Counted from the stretch's first letter, positions 8,292 to 17,985 are shown. The stretch: 64,000 nucleotides of DNA from JBPBQZ01 sp050955105 (GCA_050955105.1 JBPBQZ010000088.1:1-64000), one strand, 5' to 3'. Numbers and translations are program-made. Notes: generated by a model not told the origin, from the sequence alone.

Positions 8292-10883
8292 ATGCCGGCT
8301 CTTTGCCCCCAACCGACGAGGACGATTACCGTGGCGGCACGACGTAACGCTTTCCATTTGCCCACTTCCCAGCGCGCAGCCGCCTCACTTCGTGCAGCGC
8401 GTCGCGCGCCCGCGCGCGGGCAACGCCACCCAGGCTATCTCTCGATCGCGGTCGCCACGTCGCTCGCCTATGGCGCGTGCGTTCCCGCCCCGGCGCATGC
8501 AGCGCCGACAGCCGCGCGCGACGCCCATGAAGAAGTGTCGTCAAACGCAGCGCGGCATGCCTTCACCGTGCCGTCCGGGCGCGTCGATGCAGCGTTGAAC
8601 CAATTGGCGCGACAGGCCGGCATCAGCATCTATTACGACGCCACCAACCTGCATGAGAAAACCACGCGTGGCGTCACCGGACGCATGTCGGTAAGCGACG
8701 CCCTGGCGGTGCTGCTGGCAGGTTCAGGCCTGCGCGCCACCACGCAGGCCGATGGCGCCTACGTGATCCGCGCAGCACCGCCATCGGCCACGCCGCAAAC
8801 AGTGCCTGCCGTCGTGAACGACGCCGCGGCGCTGGCGCCCGTGACAGTCGTCGCGGCGCGCCCCGCTGCCGACGCTACCGGACCGTTCGTTGGTTATATG
8901 GCCAAGCGCAGTGCCACGGCCACCAAGACCGATACGCCACTGCTTGAAACGCCTCAGGCTATTTCGGTAGTCGGCCGCGATCAACTGCAGACGCAACATG
9001 CGCTCAGCCTGGTCGAAGCCGTCAAATACACACCAGGCGTGCAGGCCGGTACCAACCCGGTCGACAACCGTTTCGACTCGCTGCGCATCCGCGGCTTCGA
9101 GCCGACGCTATTCCTGGATGGCATGCAATTGCCTTACGGCGCCAGTTTGTATGGCCGGCCGAAGGTCGACCCGTTCGTGGTGGAGCGCATCGAGATACTG
9201 CGCGGCCCTTCTTCATCGCTCTACGGATCGATCGCGCCAGGCGGCCTGATCAACTTCGTCAGCTTGTTGCCGCCTGAAGTACCGATCCACACGGTCCAGG
9301 TGCAAGCGAATACCTTTGGCCGAGTGGAAACCGCCTTCGACGTAGGCGGCCCGGTCGACCCCGACGGCCGCATCAGCTATCGCTTCACCGGTCTGGGTTT
9401 CGATGGCAACACGCAAATCGACCACGTCAAAGAAAGCCGCGTGTTGTTTGCGCCGTCGGTCACCATCAAGCCGGATGCCGATACGCGGCTGACACTGCTG
9501 GGCGAATATCAGCGCGACAACGGCGGCATCCAGATCCAGTTCCTGCCGGCCCAAGGCACGCTGCTGGGCAATCCGCACGGCGATGTGCCCTACGGTACCA
9601 ACGTCGGCGAACCGGATCGCGATCACTATTCGCGTACCCAGGCGTGGGCTGGTTATGAATTCGAGCACCGCTTCAACGATACCTGGAAGGTCAGTCAAAA
9701 GCTGCGCTACGCCTATCTCGATACTGATCTGTTTGCGGTGGCGGGCGGCGGCCTGGCAGCCGACATGCGCACGCTGAACCGACAAGTGCTATCGGCACCC
9801 GAGCATGCGGAAAATTTCACCCTGGACAACCAAGCCGAAGCGAAATTCGAGACAGGGTCGATACTACATACGGTGCTGCTCGGGCTCGACTATCGATGGG
9901 CATCCAGCCGCATCAACCTGGGCTTCGGCAGCGCACCACCAATCGATCTCTACAACCCGGTCTACGGCGCGCCGATCGCCACGCCGCAGGTGTCGACCAG
10001 CACCTCGCAATTGCAGAATCAGGTCGGCACTTATGTGCAGGATCAACTGGCGCTCGATCGCTGGCGCCTGACCCTGAGCGGACGCCATGACTGGGTCGAT
10101 ACCGCGACCACCAATCGCCTGACGAACACCACGGCACGTCAAAGCGAGGGGGCGTTCTCCGGGCGCGCCGGCATCGACTATGTGTTCGACTCGGGTGTCG
10201 CACCCTACGTCGCCTATGCGCACTCGTTCCAGCCGACCATCGGCACCGATTTCGACGGCACGCCATTCAAGTCGACCACCGGCGAACAATATGAAGCGGG
10301 CGTCAAGTTCCAGCCGCCCGGCAAGGCGATTTCATTCAGTGCGGCGGCATTCACATTGACGCAGAACAACGCCTTGACGGTCGATGCCACGCATCCGCAG
10401 TTCCAGACGCAGACCGGCCAGATCCGCTCGAAAGGCCTGGAGTTCGAAGCCATCGGGCGCGTCACCGAAGCGTTGAATCTGATTGCCAGCCTCACTTATA
10501 CGGATGCCGCAGTAACCGAGAGCAACGGCACCGACCTGGGTAAGCGAGTGATCGTCACGCCGCGCTATCAGGCTTCGCTGTGGGCCGACTACACCTTCCT
10601 CACAGGCCCGCTGCGCACACTGAATCTAGGCGCGGGCATTCGTTATTTCGGCCAGACATATGGCAACTCGACCAACACCGTCAGTATTCCGTCGAACACT
10701 TTGGTCGATCTGTCGGTCGGCTACGACCTGAGCGCGATGACACCGAAACTGGATGGCGTGCGGGTGGCGTTGAACGTCAACAATCTCTTCGATAAGCGCT
10801 ATGTCGCCACCTGCACCAGCCTCAACGCTTGCTATTACGGCACCAGTCGTGTCGCCATGGCTACGCTGCGTTATGACTGGTAA
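8292..10883 (+). CDS. TonB-dependent siderophore receptor with STN signalling domain
   Basis: An 863-residue outer membrane ferric-siderophore receptor. The start at 8292 is supported by AGGAGG ten bases upstream; an earlier in-frame ATG at 8247 lacks this. A long leader ends in a signal peptide (SIAVATSLAYGACVPAPAHA). An STN domain (about residues 90-160: HAFTVPSGRVDAALNQLARQ, DALAVLLAGSGL) interacts with FecR. Then the TonB box region PVTVVAA, plug motifs LETPQAISVVGRDQL, VDPFVVERIEILRGPSSSLYG and a 22-strand barrel ending in MATLRYDW. The CTSLNACYYG pair near the end is typical of siderophore receptors. With the sigma and FecR genes it forms a complete cell-surface signalling system. Ligand not predictable. 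Confidence 0.95.
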   Translation: MPALCPQPTRTITVAARRNAFHLPTSQRAAASLRAARRAPARGQRHPGYLSIAVATSLAYGACVPAPAHAAPTAARDAHEEVSSNAARHAFTVPSGRVDAALNQLARQAGISIYYDATNLHEKTTRGVTGRMSVSDALAVLLAGSGLRATTQADGAYVIRAAPPSATPQTVPAVVNDAAALAPVTVVAARPAADATGPFVGYMAKRSATATKTDTPLLETPQAISVVGRDQLQTQHALSLVEAVKYTPGVQAGTNPVDNRFDSLRIRGFEPTLFLDGMQLPYGASLYGRPKVDPFVVERIEILRGPSSSLYGSIAPGGLINFVSLLPPEVPIHTVQVQANTFGRVETAFDVGGPVDPDGRISYRFTGLGFDGNTQIDHVKESRVLFAPSVTIKPDADTRLTLLGEYQRDNGGIQIQFLPAQGTLLGNPHGDVPYGTNVGEPDRDHYSRTQAWAGYEFEHRFNDTWKVSQKLRYAYLDTDLFAVAGGGLAADMRTLNRQVLSAPEHAENFTLDNQAEAKFETGSILHTVLLGLDYRWASSRINLGFGSAPPIDLYNPVYGAPIATPQVSTSTSQLQNQVGTYVQDQLALDRWRLTLSGRHDWVDTATTNRLTNTTARQSEGAFSGRAGIDYVFDSGVAPYVAYAHSFQPTIGTDFDGTPFKSTTGEQYEAGVKFQPPGKAISFSAAAFTLTQNNALTVDATHPQFQTQTGQIRSKGLEFEAIGRVTEALNLIASLTYTDAAVTESNGTDLGKRVIVTPRYQASLWADYTFLTGPLRTLNLGAGIRYFGQTYGNSTNTVSIPSNTLVDLSVGYDLSAMTPKLDGVRVALNVNNLFDKRYVATCTSLNACYYGTSRVAMATLRYDW

Positions 10884-12000
10884 CGGCATGGGCTCGAAGC
10901 ACTTCTTCATCTGGTATCGAATCCATCGATGGACCAGCCTGCTATGCACCGTGTCGCTGCTCTTGCTCTGCGTTACCGGGGCGCCGTTGATATTGAAAGA
11001 CGAAATTGGTGTCTGGAGCGGCAGCACTGTCGAGGCGCCCGGACTGCCCGGCGTGACACGTCGCGTCAGCGTCGATAGCCTGATCGCCGACGCCCGCGCA
11101 CGACGCCCCGGCGATGCGATCCGTTTTATCTCACAAAGCGACGATTCGCCCGCATGGTTCGTATCGATGGGCAAGAGCGCCGATGCCGCGGCCGCCACGG
11201 CCGTCTATAAATACGATGCACGCACCGGTTTGCTGATTCACGACATCGATCAGCGCGTCGGCCTGATGGCGGCGATTCGCAAGTTGCACGTCGACTTGTT
11301 CGCAGGTTTGCCCGGCACGCTATTTATCGGCGGCATGGGCTTGCTGTTCGTCGCATCGGCCATCTCGGGGGTGATGCTATATGGCGTATTTATGCGCGGC
11401 CAGCCGTTCGGCACGGTGCGCCAGCGCAAATCCCGGCGTGTGAAATGGCTCGATCTTCATAATCTGCTCGGCATCGCCAGCTGCAGCTGGCTGCTGGTGG
11501 TCGGTGCAACGGGCGTCGTCAATACGCTGTCGCTACCGATGCTGTCATACTGGCAGTCAACCGAACTCGCCGCCATGACGCACCAGTGGCGCGGCGCGTC
11601 TTCGGTCAGTTCCGCCCCCGGCTCGGCGCAGGCAGCGATCGACACGGCGCGCGCGACGGCCCCTGGCATGGACGTCGCGTTCGTCGGCTTTCCGGGCAGC
11701 CGCTTTACGACCGCTCGGCACTACATGGTGTTCATGCGCGGCGACACGACGCTGACTTCACGCTTGCTCAAGCCCGTGATGGTGGATGCGCAAACGGGAA
11801 CGCTGGTTAGCGCCCGGTCCTTGCCCTGGTATTTGAAGGCCTTGCTGCTGTCGCAGCCGCTGCATTTCGGTGATTACGGCGGTATCGCAATGAAGCTGCT
11901 GTGGCTGATCTTCGACCTGATCGCCATCGCGGTGCTCGGCAGCGGCCTGTATTTGTGGTGGGCGCGCCGCGATGCGATACGCGCGCGGCTGGCGTTGTGA
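10873..12000 (+). CDS. PepSY-associated transmembrane protein (ferrisiderophore reductase-like)
   Basis: A 375-residue inner membrane protein of the PepSY-TM family. Helices are visible at about 19-40 (LLCTVSLLLLCVTGAPLIL), 150-180 (GTLFIGGMGLLFVASAISGV), 200-220 (LHNLLGIASCSWLLVVGAT) and near the C terminus (LLWLIFDLIAIAVLGSGLY). His residues HR (in YRIHRW), H in KLHVDLF and HN in DLHNLLG match the haem- or metal-binding positions of FoxB/FpvG-type proteins, which reduce Fe3+-siderophores after import. It overlaps the receptor gene by 11 bases, so translation is coupled. A second start 15 bases downstream is possible. Confidence 0.85.
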   Translation: MTGNGMGSKHFFIWYRIHRWTSLLCTVSLLLLCVTGAPLILKDEIGVWSGSTVEAPGLPGVTRRVSVDSLIADARARRPGDAIRFISQSDDSPAWFVSMGKSADAAAATAVYKYDARTGLLIHDIDQRVGLMAAIRKLHVDLFAGLPGTLFIGGMGLLFVASAISGVMLYGVFMRGQPFGTVRQRKSRRVKWLDLHNLLGIASCSWLLVVGATGVVNTLSLPMLSYWQSTELAAMTHQWRGASSVSSAPGSAQAAIDTARATAPGMDVAFVGFPGSRFTTARHYMVFMRGDTTLTSRLLKPVMVDAQTGTLVSARSLPWYLKALLLSQPLHFGDYGGIAMKLLWLIFDLIAIAVLGSGLYLWWARRDAIRARLAL

Positions 12001-12041
12001 CAGCCCGCGCGGGCGGCGGCTGAATCCCTAGAGAATGCCCG

Positions 12042-12221
12042 ATGACACATCGCATATCAAAAGTAAAATGGCACATCTGGCGCATGCCGCTCGTGCTCAA
12101 CGCCAGCATCGTCGGCGGCCTCGCCTGCGCGCTACTGAGCGATGGCGACGTCTGGCGTGCGATCGGTTGCCTGGGCTTAGGCTTGCCGGTTTGCGTCGCC
12201 TGTCTCAAAATGCTGCGTTAG
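12042..12221 (+). CDS. Small membrane protein of the iron-uptake operon (59 aa)
   Basis: A short gene reading MTHRISKVKWHIWRMPLVLN and onward to ...CVACLKMLR, 59 residues, in the gap between the PepSY gene and the SDR. It has a basic amphipathic N terminus (KVKWHIWRMP) and two short hydrophobic stretches (LVLNASIVGGLACALL and AIGCLGLGLPVCVAC) separated by SDGDVWR, so it should be a two-span inner membrane protein. Similar tiny proteins with an HIWRMP-like start are, to my knowledge, common after PepSY genes in proteobacterial iron operons, with no known role. It starts 41 bases after the PepSY stop and has typical codon use. Confidence 0.7.
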   Translation: MTHRISKVKWHIWRMPLVLNASIVGGLACALLSDGDVWRAIGCLGLGLPVCVACLKMLR

Positions 12222-12253
12222 CCGGTTTCTTATTTCAAAATACAGGAGACGAC

Positions 12254-13015
12254 ATGAGTTCCACGGACAGACTGGTTCTGGTTACAGGCGCCGCCAGCGG
12301 CATTGGCCTGGCGATTGCCAAGCGCTTTATCGCGGCCGGCCACAAGACCCTGATGGTCGACCGCTCGCCGGAAGTAATCAATATCGCTAAAAAGACCGCG
12401 GAAGCCGCGCATGGCCGCGCCGAAGGCCTGGTCGCCGATCTGTCGGTCGAGGCGGAAATCGAGAAACTGATGCAAACCGTGCAAAGCCGTCACGGCAATG
12501 TTGCGATCCTGGTCAACAACGCCGGCATTCATCCCAAAAAGGATGGTGGCAAGTTCATGATCGAGGAGATGGATCCCAAGCAGTGGAACGACGTCATCGC
12601 GATTAACCTGACGGCGCCGTTCTTGCTGAGCCGCGCCGTGCTGCCGATGATGCGCGCCGCCAGTTGGGGTCGCATCATCAATATTTCTTCGCGCGGCGGC
12701 CGCACGGCTTCGCCAGTGGCTAGCGCTCACTACTCGGCCACCAAAGCCGGCCTGATCGGTTTCACGCGCACGCTGGCGCTGGAAGGCGCGCCGGCCAACA
12801 TTACCGCCAATTGCGTGACGCCGGGCCCGGTCAGCACCGCGATGACCGCGCTTTCCTCGCCGGAAGTAATTGCCGCGTTCGCCAAGAGCGTGCCACTGGG
12901 CCGCTACGGCGACCCGGACGAAGTGGCTGCGGTGGTGTCCTTCCTCGCATCCGACGATGCTTCGTTCATGACTGGCGCGATCGTCGACGTGAACGGCGGC
13001 ACGTTCATGCCTTGA
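12254..13015 (+). CDS. Short-chain dehydrogenase/reductase (3-oxoacyl-ACP reductase-like)
   Basis: A 253-residue SDR. TGAASGIG (about 10-17), NNAGIHP, the catalytic Ser in INISSRGG and YSATK, plus the C-terminal block SDDASFMTGAIVDVNGG, define a classical FabG-type member. The start at 12254 follows AGGAGACGAC. The Asp after the second strand (MVDRSP) favours NAD. It follows the iron operon by 32 bases and may be cotranscribed, but its link to iron uptake is only positional. Substrate unknown. Confidence 0.85.
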   Translation: MSSTDRLVLVTGAASGIGLAIAKRFIAAGHKTLMVDRSPEVINIAKKTAEAAHGRAEGLVADLSVEAEIEKLMQTVQSRHGNVAILVNNAGIHPKKDGGKFMIEEMDPKQWNDVIAINLTAPFLLSRAVLPMMRAASWGRIINISSRGGRTASPVASAHYSATKAGLIGFTRTLALEGAPANITANCVTPGPVSTAMTALSSPEVIAAFAKSVPLGRYGDPDEVAAVVSFLASDDASFMTGAIVDVNGGTFMP

Positions 13016-13083
13016 TGCGTTGATGCCTCGCAAACGTTGATGCCGCGATAAGTCGATGCATGAACGCGCGGGCACGTCGATGC
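13014..13083. repeat. Five phased GATGC repeats
   Basis: GATGC, mostly as GTTGATGC or GTCGATGC, occurs at 13014, 13022, 13039, 13055 and 13079. Distances are 8, 17, 16 and 24 bases, close to multiples of eight. The stretch overlaps the SDR stop codon and fills the gap before the convergent efflux operon. It looks like a decayed octamer repeat; no function is known. Confidence 0.5.
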
Positions 13084-13105
13084 GGTGCCGCTCCAAGGCA
13101 CCGCA
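13081..13105. terminator. Hairpin between convergent SDR and oprC-like gene
   Basis: A perfect 9-bp stem TGCGGTGCC/GGCACCGCA with a 7-base loop sits between the two convergent genes. There is no T-run on either side, so it is a candidate only; it might work as a transcript-end stabiliser or Rho-associated stop. Confidence 0.45.
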
Positions 13106-13110
13106 TTGCC

Positions 13111-14727
13111 TCACTTAGCCGCGACCACCGCGTCACGCGAGCTGCCGGCTGCCGCGGCGGGCTCGTTCGACGACACTGCCGGCGAATTTCCCCAGCCACC
13201 TCCCAGCGCCCGAATCAGATTGACCGTCGACACCGCCTGCGCGCCCGTCAACTGTGCGGCAACGCGTTGCGTCTCGAAAACAGTGCGTTCGGCTTCGATG
13301 ACGTCGAGGTAGCTGGTCTGCCCTTCCTTATATTGCAGCCGCGATAGCTGTGCCGCGCGCGACGATGCCTGCACCGCATCGTTTTGCGCCGCCAGTTGCG
13401 TATTCAGCAGTTGCAGATCGGACAGATGATCTTCCACCTCCTGGAAAGCCACCAATACCTGCTGCCGATAGGTCGCGACGTCTTCCTCATATTGCGCGCG
13501 CGCATTCGCGAGGTTGCCACGCCGTGCGCCGCCGTCGAAGATCGGCAATGACAATGCCGTGCCCACCAACGGCCCCAGCAGGAACGTGCGACTCGACCAT
13601 TGGAACAGATTGCCCAGCGTGCCGGCTTCGAAGCCGCCGGCGCCGGTGAGCGACAGCGACGGGAAGAATGCGCTCTTGGCCACGCCTACTCTTGCGTTGG
13701 CAGCGGCCATCTCGCGCTCGGCCGCGGCGATGTCAGGTCGGCGTTCGAGCAACGCCGACGGCAAGCCGGCCGGGATCTGCACCGCGACGCTGGTGAGCGG
13801 CTGCGGCGTCATCTTGAATTCCGACGGCGACTTGCCGAGCAACACCGCCAGGCTGTCCTCCGACGCGGCCCGAGAACGTGCGACCGTGATCGAATCGGCG
13901 CGTGCGGTGGCCAGTTCCGAGCGCGCGCGCGCCACATCGAGTTCGCCGATATCGCCCTCGGCATAGCGCCGCTGCATCAGCCGCAAGGCGTTCTCGCGAC
14001 CAGCAACCGTGCGCGCGAAGACATCAGCCTCGGCATCGAGCTCGCGCAAGTTGAAATAGTTCTGCGCGACGTCCGCCTGCACCGCCAGCAACACCGACCG
14101 CAGCAAAGCTTCCGAACGCTGCGTATCGGCTTGTGCCGCTTGCACCGATGCCGATACCCGGCCGAACAGGTCGACTTCATACGAGGCCGAGGCCTGCGCA
14201 CGCCACAAGGTGGTCTGAGCGACGTTGGCACCCGGTGACAAGCCGAGCGACGCTGGCGAAACGCGTTCGCGGGTCGGGCCGAAGCCTGCATCCAAGGTAG
14301 GAAACAGCGCCGAACGCGCGGTACGTTGCAACGCCCGCGCCTGCTCCAGGCGTGCGGCCGCGGCTTTCAAATTCTGGTTTGCGTCGCGCGCCTGCGCTTC
14401 CAGGTCGTTCAAGGTGCTGTCGCCGAACACCGTCCACCAATCGCCGCGTGCCACGGCTTCGGCCGGTTGCGCGGTTTTCCAAGTGCCGGCTTCCTGCACG
14501 GGCAGCGGCGCGCTCTTGAACGCCGTGGGCACCGCCGCCGCTGGTTTCTCATAAACAGGCGTGACCGAGCAGCCCGCGATCATCAGCAACGAAGCGAGCA
14601 GCCCTGACATCAGCGCCCAGCGTGCCCAGCGCGCCGATGGTACTGATGCTGCTGCTGACGTCGATATGGCAGGCCGCGGCGCCGAACGCGCCGTCGCCAT
14701 TGCGGGTTCAAGCAGATACGTATTCAT
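13111..14727 (-). CDS. oprC: RND efflux outer membrane lipoprotein (NodT/OprC family)
   Basis: A 538-residue TolC-like outer membrane channel of the NodT family. After an unusually long leader (start MNTYLLEP at 14727, preceded by GAGG) comes a lipobox, LMIAGC, then SVTPVYEKP. Two OEP repeats follow, with GDWWTVFGDSTLNDLEAQA, ASYEVDLFGRVSASVQAAQA and the second-repeat LPIFDGGARRGNLANARAQYE. It is the last gene of the operon, 60 bases after the RND pump, and matches the position of OprC/OpcM in the Burkholderia bpeEF-oprC (ceoAB-opcM) system, which expels chloramphenicol, trimethoprim and quinolones. The symbol is assigned by family and gene order; exact orthology is not proven. Confidence 0.88.
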   Translation of the reverse strand: MNTYLLEPAMATARSAPRPAISTSAAASVPSARWARWALMSGLLASLLMIAGCSVTPVYEKPAAAVPTAFKSAPLPVQEAGTWKTAQPAEAVARGDWWTVFGDSTLNDLEAQARDANQNLKAAAARLEQARALQRTARSALFPTLDAGFGPTRERVSPASLGLSPGANVAQTTLWRAQASASYEVDLFGRVSASVQAAQADTQRSEALLRSVLLAVQADVAQNYFNLRELDAEADVFARTVAGRENALRLMQRRYAEGDIGELDVARARSELATARADSITVARSRAASEDSLAVLLGKSPSEFKMTPQPLTSVAVQIPAGLPSALLERRPDIAAAEREMAAANARVGVAKSAFFPSLSLTGAGGFEAGTLGNLFQWSSRTFLLGPLVGTALSLPIFDGGARRGNLANARAQYEEDVATYRQQVLVAFQEVEDHLSDLQLLNTQLAAQNDAVQASSRAAQLSRLQYKEGQTSYLDVIEAERTVFETQRVAAQLTGAQAVSTVNLIRALGGGWGNSPAVSSNEPAAAAGSSRDAVVAAK

Positions 14728-14787
14728 TTTCAACCTCGATTCTCATGTAGCTTCGTTGCTCGGGTATGCGTGCGGGTGTCCAGAACT

Positions 14788-17700
14788 TCAGGCCTTTACA
14801 CCCGGCACCGGCATGTCGCGCATCGGCGCATGCGTGCCGTGCTTGTCGACCAGATGCGCACCACCCGCCATCCGGCGCAGCAACACGTAGAACACCGGCG
14901 TCAGCAACAAGCCGAACAGCGTGACCCCCAACATCCCCGAGAACACCGCGATGCCCATTGCATAGCGCATTTCCGATCCCGCGCCAGTGGACAGCACCAG
15001 CGGCACCACACCCATGATGAAAGCGATCGACGTCATCAAGATCGGTCGCAGGCGCAAGCGGCTGGCTTCGATTGCCGCGGCGACGATCGAGCGCCCCTGC
15101 ATTTCCAGCTCGCGCGCGAACTCGACGATCAAGATGGCGTTCTTCGAGGCCAATCCCACCAGCACCATAAAGCCGACCTGCGTGAAGATATTGTTGTCGC
15201 CCTTGGTGATCCACACGCCGACCAGCGCCGACAGAATGCTCATCGGCACGATCATGATCACCGCCAATGGCAGCGTCAGGCTTTCATACAAGGCGGCAAG
15301 CACCAGGAATACCAGCAGCACGCTGATCGGAAACACCCATAGTGCGGCGTTGCCCGCCAACACTTGCTGATAGGTCAGATCGGTCCATTCGAACTTGATG
15401 CCGCGCGGTAACACTTCTGCGGCGATACGCTCGGCGGCAGCCTGCGCCTGGCCCGACGACACGCCCGGCGCAGGACCACCATTGATGTCCGCCGAGGTAT
15501 AGCCGTTGTAGCGCACCGCCATATCGGGACCATAGGTCGGCGTTACCGTCACCAGCGAAGCCAGCGGCACCATCGCGCCACTCGCGCTGCGGGTCTGCAG
15601 CAGGCCGATGTCTTCGGCATGCGCGCGGAACGGCGCATCGGCCTGCACACGCACTTGATAGACGCGTCCGAAACGATTGAAGTCGTTCACGTACAGCGAA
15701 CCCAGATAGACCTGCATCGTGTCGAACACATCCGTTACCGAGACGCCCAATTGCTTGGCCTTCACACGATCGAGATCGACTTGCAATTGCGGCACGTTGA
15801 TCTGGTAGCTGGAGAACGTCGGTCCCAGTTCCGGCGTTTGCGAGGCGCGCTTGATGAACTCCTGTGTGGCGTTGGCCAGTTGCTCGTATCCCAAATCGCC
15901 ACGATCTTCGAGCTGCATCTTGAACCCGCCGAGGGTGCCGAGACCGAGCACCGGCGGTGGCGGAAACACCGCGATAAACGAGCCCTTGATACCGGCATAG
16001 CTACGATTCAACGATGCCGCGATGGCCCCTGCCGATTCGTTTGCGGCGCGGCGTTCCGAGAACGGCTTCAACGCGATGAATATCACCGCAGCGCTCGATG
16101 AATTGGTGAAGCCGTTCACCGACAGGCCGGGAAATTGAATCGCATCGCTCACGCCCGGGGTCTGCATGGCGATGTCACCCATCTGCCGCACCACCTGCTC
16201 GGTACGGTCGAGCGACGCGCCGTTGGGCAATTGCGCGAAGCTGATCAGATACTCCTTGTCTTGCGCGGGAACGAAGCCCGACGGCACCACGTGCGCAAAC
16301 AAAGCGGCCGCTCCCAGCAGCACCGCATACACCGCCATCATAATGCCGCGATGACGGATCACGCCGGTGACGCCGCGACCATAGGCGCGCGAACCGCGTC
16401 CGAACAAGGCGTTGAAGCGCCGGAAGAAGCCGCCGAATGCGCGATTCATCACGCGCGTGAGCCAATCCTCGGGTTCATCGTGGCCCTTCAGCAACAGTGC
16501 CGCGAGCGCCGGCGACAAGGTCAGCGAATTGAAGGCCGAGATCACCGTCGAGATGGCGATGGTCATCGCAAATTGCTTGTAGAACTGCCCCGTCAATCCC
16601 GACATAAAGGCCAGCGGCACGAACACTGCCACCAAGGTCAAGGCAATCGCGACAATCGGCCCACTCACCTCGCGCATCGCCTGATAAGTGGCATCACGCG
16701 CCGACAGACCCGAAGCGATATTGCGCTCGACGTTTTCTACCACCACGATCGCGTCGTCGACCACGATACCGATCGCCAGCACCATACCGAACAGCGACAG
16801 TGCGTTGATCGAGAAGCCGAAGGCGAGCAACAGCGAGAATGTGCCGATAATCGACACCGGCACTGCCAGCAGAGGGATGATCGAAGCGCGCCAGGTTTGC
16901 AGGAACACAATGACGACCAACACCACCAGCGCCAGGGCTTCGAACAAGGTATGTACCACCGCTTCGATGCTCGAACGCACAAACTGCGTTGGATCGTAGA
17001 CGATGCGATAGTCGACGCCGGCTGGCATATCCAGCTTCAGCTCGGCCATGGTCTTGCGTACCGCGTCCGAGATGGCCAGCGAGTTGGCGCCCGGCGACTG
17101 ATTGATGGCCATCGCCACCGCCGGTTGATTGTTCAGCAACGCACGCAATGCATACTCGGAAGCGGCCAGCTCGACGCGCGCCACGTCGCGCAAGCGCGTC
17201 ACTTCGCCGTCAGGCCCGGCTTTCAAGACGATATCGCCGAATTCTTCTTCGCTCTGCAAGCGGCCGCGCGCATTCACCGACAACTGCAGCGGTACGTTGG
17301 ATGCGTTGGGCGAACCGCCGATCACGCCGGCCGCCACCTGCACGTTCTGATCGCGAATTGCTTGCACTATGTCGTTGGCGGTCATGCCGCGCTGCGCCAC
17401 TTTCTGCGGGTCGAGCCAGACGCGCATCGCGTAATCGCCCGAGCCCCACAGCTGCGCCTGACCCACGCCGGGAATACGCTCAAGCCGATCCTTGACGTTC
17501 AACAGCGCATAGTTGCGCAGATAGGTCATGTCGTAGCGCTTGTCCGGCGACACCAGATGCACCACCATGGTCAGCGTCGGCGAAGCCTTGATCGACGTCA
17601 CGCCGAGCCGTTGCACATCTTCGGGCAAGCGCGGCAAAGCTTGCGAGACGCGGTTCTGCACCAGTTGCTGCGCCTTGTCCGGGTCGGTTCCCAGCCGGAA

Positions 17701-17985
17701 CGTGATGGTGAGCGTGAGATTGCCGTCGCTATTGGCTTGCGACTGCATGTAGAGCATGTTCTCGACGCCGTTGATCTGTTCCTCGAGCGGCGCGGCGACC
17801 GTCTCGGCGATCACTTTCGGGTTGGCGCCTGGGTACTGCGCATGCACGATCACCGACGGCGGTACCACTTCCGGATATTCGGAAATCGGCAACTGGAATA
17901 AAGAGATGATGCCGGCCAGCAGGATCACCACCGACAGCACGCCGGCGAAGATCGGCCGGTCGATGAAGAATTTTGAGATATTCAT
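14788..17985 (-). CDS. bpeF: RND multidrug efflux pump, HAE1 family (BpeF/CeoB/MexF-like)
   Basis: A 1065-residue inner membrane proton-driven drug exporter. The start MNISKFFIDRPIFAGVLSVV at 17985 is the family N terminus. Two halves each carry a large periplasmic loop. TM4 holds the proton-relay pair in VDDAIVVVENVERN, and GLASKNAILIVEFARELE marks the second half. The text LPISEYPEVVPPSVIVHAQY and PLEEQINGVENMLYM resembles MexF-type pumps more than AcrB. The adaptor gene precedes it by 131 bases and the outer channel follows, giving a full tripartite system. Confidence 0.93.
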   Translation of the reverse strand: MNISKFFIDRPIFAGVLSVVILLAGIISLFQLPISEYPEVVPPSVIVHAQYPGANPKVIAETVAAPLEEQINGVENMLYMQSQANSDGNLTLTITFRLGTDPDKAQQLVQNRVSQALPRLPEDVQRLGVTSIKASPTLTMVVHLVSPDKRYDMTYLRNYALLNVKDRLERIPGVGQAQLWGSGDYAMRVWLDPQKVAQRGMTANDIVQAIRDQNVQVAAGVIGGSPNASNVPLQLSVNARGRLQSEEEFGDIVLKAGPDGEVTRLRDVARVELAASEYALRALLNNQPAVAMAINQSPGANSLAISDAVRKTMAELKLDMPAGVDYRIVYDPTQFVRSSIEAVVHTLFEALALVVLVVIVFLQTWRASIIPLLAVPVSIIGTFSLLLAFGFSINALSLFGMVLAIGIVVDDAIVVVENVERNIASGLSARDATYQAMREVSGPIVAIALTLVAVFVPLAFMSGLTGQFYKQFAMTIAISTVISAFNSLTLSPALAALLLKGHDEPEDWLTRVMNRAFGGFFRRFNALFGRGSRAYGRGVTGVIRHRGIMMAVYAVLLGAAALFAHVVPSGFVPAQDKEYLISFAQLPNGASLDRTEQVVRQMGDIAMQTPGVSDAIQFPGLSVNGFTNSSSAAVIFIALKPFSERRAANESAGAIAASLNRSYAGIKGSFIAVFPPPPVLGLGTLGGFKMQLEDRGDLGYEQLANATQEFIKRASQTPELGPTFSSYQINVPQLQVDLDRVKAKQLGVSVTDVFDTMQVYLGSLYVNDFNRFGRVYQVRVQADAPFRAHAEDIGLLQTRSASGAMVPLASLVTVTPTYGPDMAVRYNGYTSADINGGPAPGVSSGQAQAAAERIAAEVLPRGIKFEWTDLTYQQVLAGNAALWVFPISVLLVFLVLAALYESLTLPLAVIMIVPMSILSALVGVWITKGDNNIFTQVGFMVLVGLASKNAILIVEFARELEMQGRSIVAAAIEASRLRLRPILMTSIAFIMGVVPLVLSTGAGSEMRYAMGIAVFSGMLGVTLFGLLLTPVFYVLLRRMAGGAHLVDKHGTHAPMRDMPVPGVKA

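Noticed and set aside
16135..17901. 588-residue plus-strand frame opposite the RND pump
   Set aside because: Composition dominated by His, Arg and Gln, no motif, fully inside the well-supported pump gene.
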